Source: Corbicula japonica (taxonomy: Eukaryota; Mollusca; Bivalvia; Venerida; Cyrenidae). Taken from it: a stretch of DNA of 64,000 nt. Positions 60,151 through 64,000 of this stretch are shown piece after piece. Within the stretch, counting starts at the first letter, position 1. Every line of letters starts with the position of its first letter. The stretch covers positions 248,001-312,000 of the forward strand of contig JAZAYU010000352.1 of the NCBI GenBank assembly GCA_038501625.1, given 5' to 3'. Made by a program: the position numbers and the translations under genes. Below the pieces are notes generated by a model, which ran no database searches, was not told where the DNA came from, and saw nothing but the letters and a program-made list of their open reading frames with translations.

Positions 60151-62361
60151 TGACATGTATTTAACGAAATATTATATTTGTCTTCACTCTTTGTATGCCA
60201 TTACATAAAGAACTGGTGTGGTATCGCTGTTTCTATTTGGTGGACTACGTAAAGCATTTAATGTTATATCGGTAGATTTTAATGATAAATAGTGACTTTA
60301 ATACATCTTTAATAATATTAACTTGATGAATAAAATGTGCATTATGTAAAGAAACCATATGTGAGAATGAGACGTCTTTTAATGTTTAGGGAAAACTATC
60401 ATATTACGATGTAACTAAAATGATAAATAACAGATGCAAATAACAGACTGCAAATAATTTGACTTAAATATTCGTTTTTTACAATACAATTTGAATGTGA
60501 GATTCCCTTTGTGTTTCCTGGTGCATAACAATAGAGTTAAAGTTATAGACCACTAAATATTGGTGATAAGGCCTCTAAATAATTTTGTGAAGGGAATTAG
60601 CGGACCAGTAACAGGATGTCAAGCCTGATTGGTAGAAAATGGAAATCAATATTTTAAAAAGAACATTATTTTGATAAAATGTAATGATTTTGTAGTAACT
60701 TGAATACCAATTGTATGAAATTGATAATGGAAAAAAGCAATTCAACTTTAAAAATAGCTATCATTTTTGACAGAATGCAAACAAAAGTTCCGCAGATACT
60801 GGGGTGATACTCTTCTGGCTATAATGCCGAAAAAGTTTATTTGTCATGCTATGGCAGAATTTTTATTTGACGGTGTCTGTATTTTGGTTCTCTTGAGAAC
60901 TGTAAGATTTTAAGGGTTTGACTCAGTAGTAAATTCAGAAATTGATGAGAAGTTATAATGGAAGTCTGTGGAAAAATGAATTGGTGATTAGTAACCTAAA
61001 TGTTATCTTCAGATTTGAATAGTAAATGGACGTTTAGAGTTTAAAAGTCCTACTTATCTGACATTTAAGGTACAAACAAATCGACCGATAATTAAATATA
61101 CATAATTTAAGTTTTCTTTAAGTTCAATTATTCAAAATACTCATAAACATTTGGAATAAAACAATTTTGCTTAACTAGGGGAAAGAAGATATCATTTAAT
61201 GTTGTGTGCGTTGGATACGTGCATGTACAATGTAATCGGAAAACCACTAAAAGATTTACTTATAAATCTCGAATAAACATTTTAAAATAAAAAATACTGC
61301 AACACCCGATTAAAAATTAACAATAAAATACACTGCTGAAACAGCAATCACAAACTTGAAGTTTACTGATACAACATTTCTTTTTCGTAGAGAAGCTGTT
61401 CATTGCTATGCTTTTATATATAGCCGTTTGGCTGTTTTGTACTTTTATTGAAACGAGAGAAATACACCTGAGCAAAGTTACTCTGTAAGTCAACGATATT
61501 TTCGGTTAATCTAAGCGAGCCAGTTTAACAAAGAGTTATTTGCTCAGTTTACATGACAAAAGAGCATCGAGTCAAAGAATTCGTTACGTTAATGATTAAA
61601 CTATTCAACTTGTAATTTAAACATTTCTTGGTAGCAACGAAATTTTTCATTCAACAGGCGGAACAATAGCAAAACAGAATTTGATGGGTTTTTTTTATAT
61701 AAAAATCACATATTTAGTATATCATTAACAATGTTGAAGGCAAACTTTATTCGGTCTTTCTGGTATCATATTTTCAAGAATTAGTCAATGTAGTTTCTAT
61801 TTTCATAAATATAACTACGAAAATGCAAACTATATTATACAAAAACTCCTAGAAATTGTATATAACTTTTCAAGCTTGACGGCTGAAACGTCAGTTTGAA
61901 TTTTAATAGTACAGCAGGGGCATGAACAGTGCCATGATGGTAAAATGTGGACAAACTAAATCCCTTAAAATACCTTATATTTACTTTGAAATGTCTTCAA
62001 AAGCTGATTAATTTTGAATGTAGTTTAGAAACCTTATTCGTTTTGTTTTGTATTCACTATATTCTGAAGCAAACCATGTGGTTATTTTGGCAGTCAGCTA
62101 TGGGTTTCAAATTGATCAAAACAAGAAACACGTATGTTTCCAATTAAATTAACTCGAACATCTACCGGGCCGGTAATCAATAGAATAAGTCTGTATTTAC
62201 TTTACTTCTCATTAGTTACTCTTTCATCTTAAGATATTCAACAAAATCAAAATAACACATTACTTAAATTAAACATTTTCTTTGCAGCGCTTGCTCGACA
62301 ATAACATACAAACCGAAATTCAATATTTTTATGAGGGCGTTATAAAAATAGCCAAAAATTG
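60151..62361. other. Non-coding stretch
   Basis: AT-rich with no supportable gene or repeat recognised. Confidence 0.4.
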
Positions 62362-62400
62362 GAATATGCATATCAAGAGATGTTACACGCAGAAAACGCA
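62362..62400 (-). repeat. PLE-like terminal fragment
   Basis: GAATATGCATATCAAGAGAT followed by a diverged ACACGCAGAAAACGC. It lies ~200 bp upstream of the RT copy in inverted orientation, as with the 49682-50632 composite. Confidence 0.5.
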
Positions 62401-62589
62401 AGAAAAATAAAATAAATTCGAAATCAGGAAACTAGTTACATTTGTAAATGTAATTAAGTAATGTGGATCAGGCTTTACAAGATAACTAAAATCCATACAT
62501 TTAATATGAAAAATTGTACTGGCCGTTGCCACTTTGCAACTAGTAAACTGTTCGCATAAAGTCCTTGTAATGAACATAGGGCATTTTTT

Positions 62590-64000
62590 TACAGATGGTT
62601 CTTATGATAATTATACTTTATGGACTTGTCAAGACCTAATAGAGTCGCTAACTTTCTTACTGGATAATATTTATGTTAGATTCGGTACCTCTATTTATAA
62701 ACAAGTAATAGGCATCCCAATGGGTACTAATTGTGCACCCCTTGTTGCTGATCTGTTTTTATACTATTATGAAAGAGACTTTATGTTATCTCTTTCTACC
62801 GAACATCAAGATGATATTATTACAGCTTTTAACAACACTGCGAGGTACCTTGATGATTTATTAAATATAGATAATAACCATTTTTCATTACTGGTTAATA
62901 AGATCTACCCTAAAGAATTACAACTTAATAAAGCAAACACTTCAGAAAAGCAAGCAAACTTTCTCGATCTTAATCTGTCAATTGAAAATGGTTATGTCAC
63001 TACTAAAATATATGATAAAAGAGATGATTTTAATTTTAATATTTTAGTATATTTTCCGTTTTAAGACGGCGATGTTCCCCGTGCAACATCTTACGGGGTT
63101 TATATTTCACAGCTTGTTCGCTTTTCAAGAGCTTGCAACGATATTAATGATTTCAATGAACGTAATATTTGCATTACAGAAAAACTTTTAAAACAAGTTA
63201 TCGGTATCACAAATTAAGGAAAACATTTTGAAAGTTTTATCGTCGATACCAAGATCTAATTCATAAATAAAGGTGCAGTTTAAAATCACTATTGCAACAA
63301 GGTATTTTACAGCCAGTTTTTTATGGAGATTTAATTTATAAACTTAAGAAGATAAAGGGCAGTGTTAATTTCTCCCGGTTATTCGTAAAAACCATCTGTA
63401 AATTTAAAAAGAAAGGTTACCAACATGACATTTTACAGCGCTCTGCATGCCTGGTGATTAACCCTTCTACAGTTGATCATTATGCTTACCTCTTTGGTTG
63501 CACGACGGTGGCAGGGGTTTAAGAGTTTATGAAAGTTTATGGGGAAATCTTTTCTTAAAAGAACCTAGAAGCTCGATTTGTTTCTTTTATCCCTGTCATC
63601 GTGTTCTTGCTGATTTTACTCCAGGAGCTCTGGTCTCTGTAAGATCATTGAGTACCCGCCCTTTGGCTTTTCAATGCTATTAGATTCTTATGTTTTATAT
63701 GTTTGTGTGCTTTTGCATGCAACATTGTTGAGCCAATAAGTGGGTTGGAGTTGTTTCACCAAGACAACGTGTATTTGTTTTGTGATATGAGAACCTGTTG
63801 GGGCAAGTGTGAGGTTGGTGCACCCTAGAACCTGGTTTAAACCCCCAGTGGCAATTTGATTTGCCACTGACCGTTCCAAGGCGGTAACCCCTCGGGTTCT
63901 CATTTTTGTTAATTGTTAGTGGTGTCTCTTTTGAAACTGATCATTTTATTAACTATGCTCTCTCCCTCTCTTCTTCTTGACTTTGTGGGGAGGCTGTTTT
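62590..64000 (+). pseudogene. PLE-like retroelement with the best-preserved RT, continues beyond the window
   Basis: The RT core reads in one frame to 63064. Motifs in order: TCQDLIESLTFLLDNIYVRFG-type region, PMGTNCAPLVADLF (about 62717-62757), YLDD at 62846-62857 with both aspartates present, and LQLNKANTSEKQ followed by FLDLNLS. After a stop at 63062 the remainder continues in other frames: SYGVYISQLVRFSRACND, FYGDLIYKLKKI (about 63320), and SACLVINPSTVDHYAYLFGC (63440-63505). At least three frame breaks mean that no functional enzyme is made. From about 63600 comes the non-coding 3' region with the hairpin module (63788-63902) and the GTGGGGAGGCTG block at the window edge. Enzyme family: reverse transcriptase; closest class Penelope-like, from motif style and inverted or tandem ends. 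The fingers region and any endonuclease are missing. Confidence 0.82.

Noticed and set aside
63600..64000. Hammerhead ribozyme expected for Penelope-like elements
   Set aside because: I looked for CTGANGA paired with a GAAA core near the 3' modules and found none. CTGATGA words elsewhere lie in CAG/CAT repeats.

Overview
The window reads as nuclear DNA of an animal, most likely a bivalve mollusc. It is AT-rich and gene-poor, full of transposable-element debris, and holds one intact intronless class-A GPCR. Reverse-transcriptase fragments of a type common in marine invertebrates recur throughout, and the octamer TACATGTA is over-represented. The phylum is inferred from repeat style and is not proven. 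I see no operon, bacterial or viral gene set.

Layout. 0-3 kb: dispersed-repeat end, two tRNA-like SINEs, and two head-to-tail Penelope-like (PLE-like) retroelement copies. 3.6-6 kb: the GPCR gene (minus strand, 4658-5956) with a hairpin MITE ending 14 bp beyond its stop codon. 6-21 kb: mostly non-coding, with hairpin MITEs, PLE end fragments and a 667-bp TIR element. 21.3-22.1 kb: truncated PLE. 22.1-35.1 kb: a near-perfect 13-kb palindrome, two arms of about 5.96 kb around a 1.09-kb spacer. Each arm carries a PLE end, internal repeats and a candidate spliced C2H2 zinc-finger exon pair. 35-60 kb: two copies and a partial third of a roughly 10-kb tandem segmental duplication, each with private insertions (mariner-like element, LINE tails, MITEs, PLE copies, a 2.4-kb LINE, a micro-inversion). 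62.4-64 kb: the best-preserved PLE-like RT copy, running off the window end.

The palindrome and most insertions can be read against an empty site in the paralogous unit. The left flank (to about 22.04 kb) and right flank (from about 35.16 kb) of the palindrome are neighbours in the second unit near 47.96-48.00 kb. The palindrome therefore entered, or was built in, one unit only. The main candidates for something new are this foldback-like palindrome with its zinc-finger exon and a conserved, foldable module in the PLE 3' end. Only the GPCR is a confident functional protein gene. All alignments were done by eye; no identities were computed.
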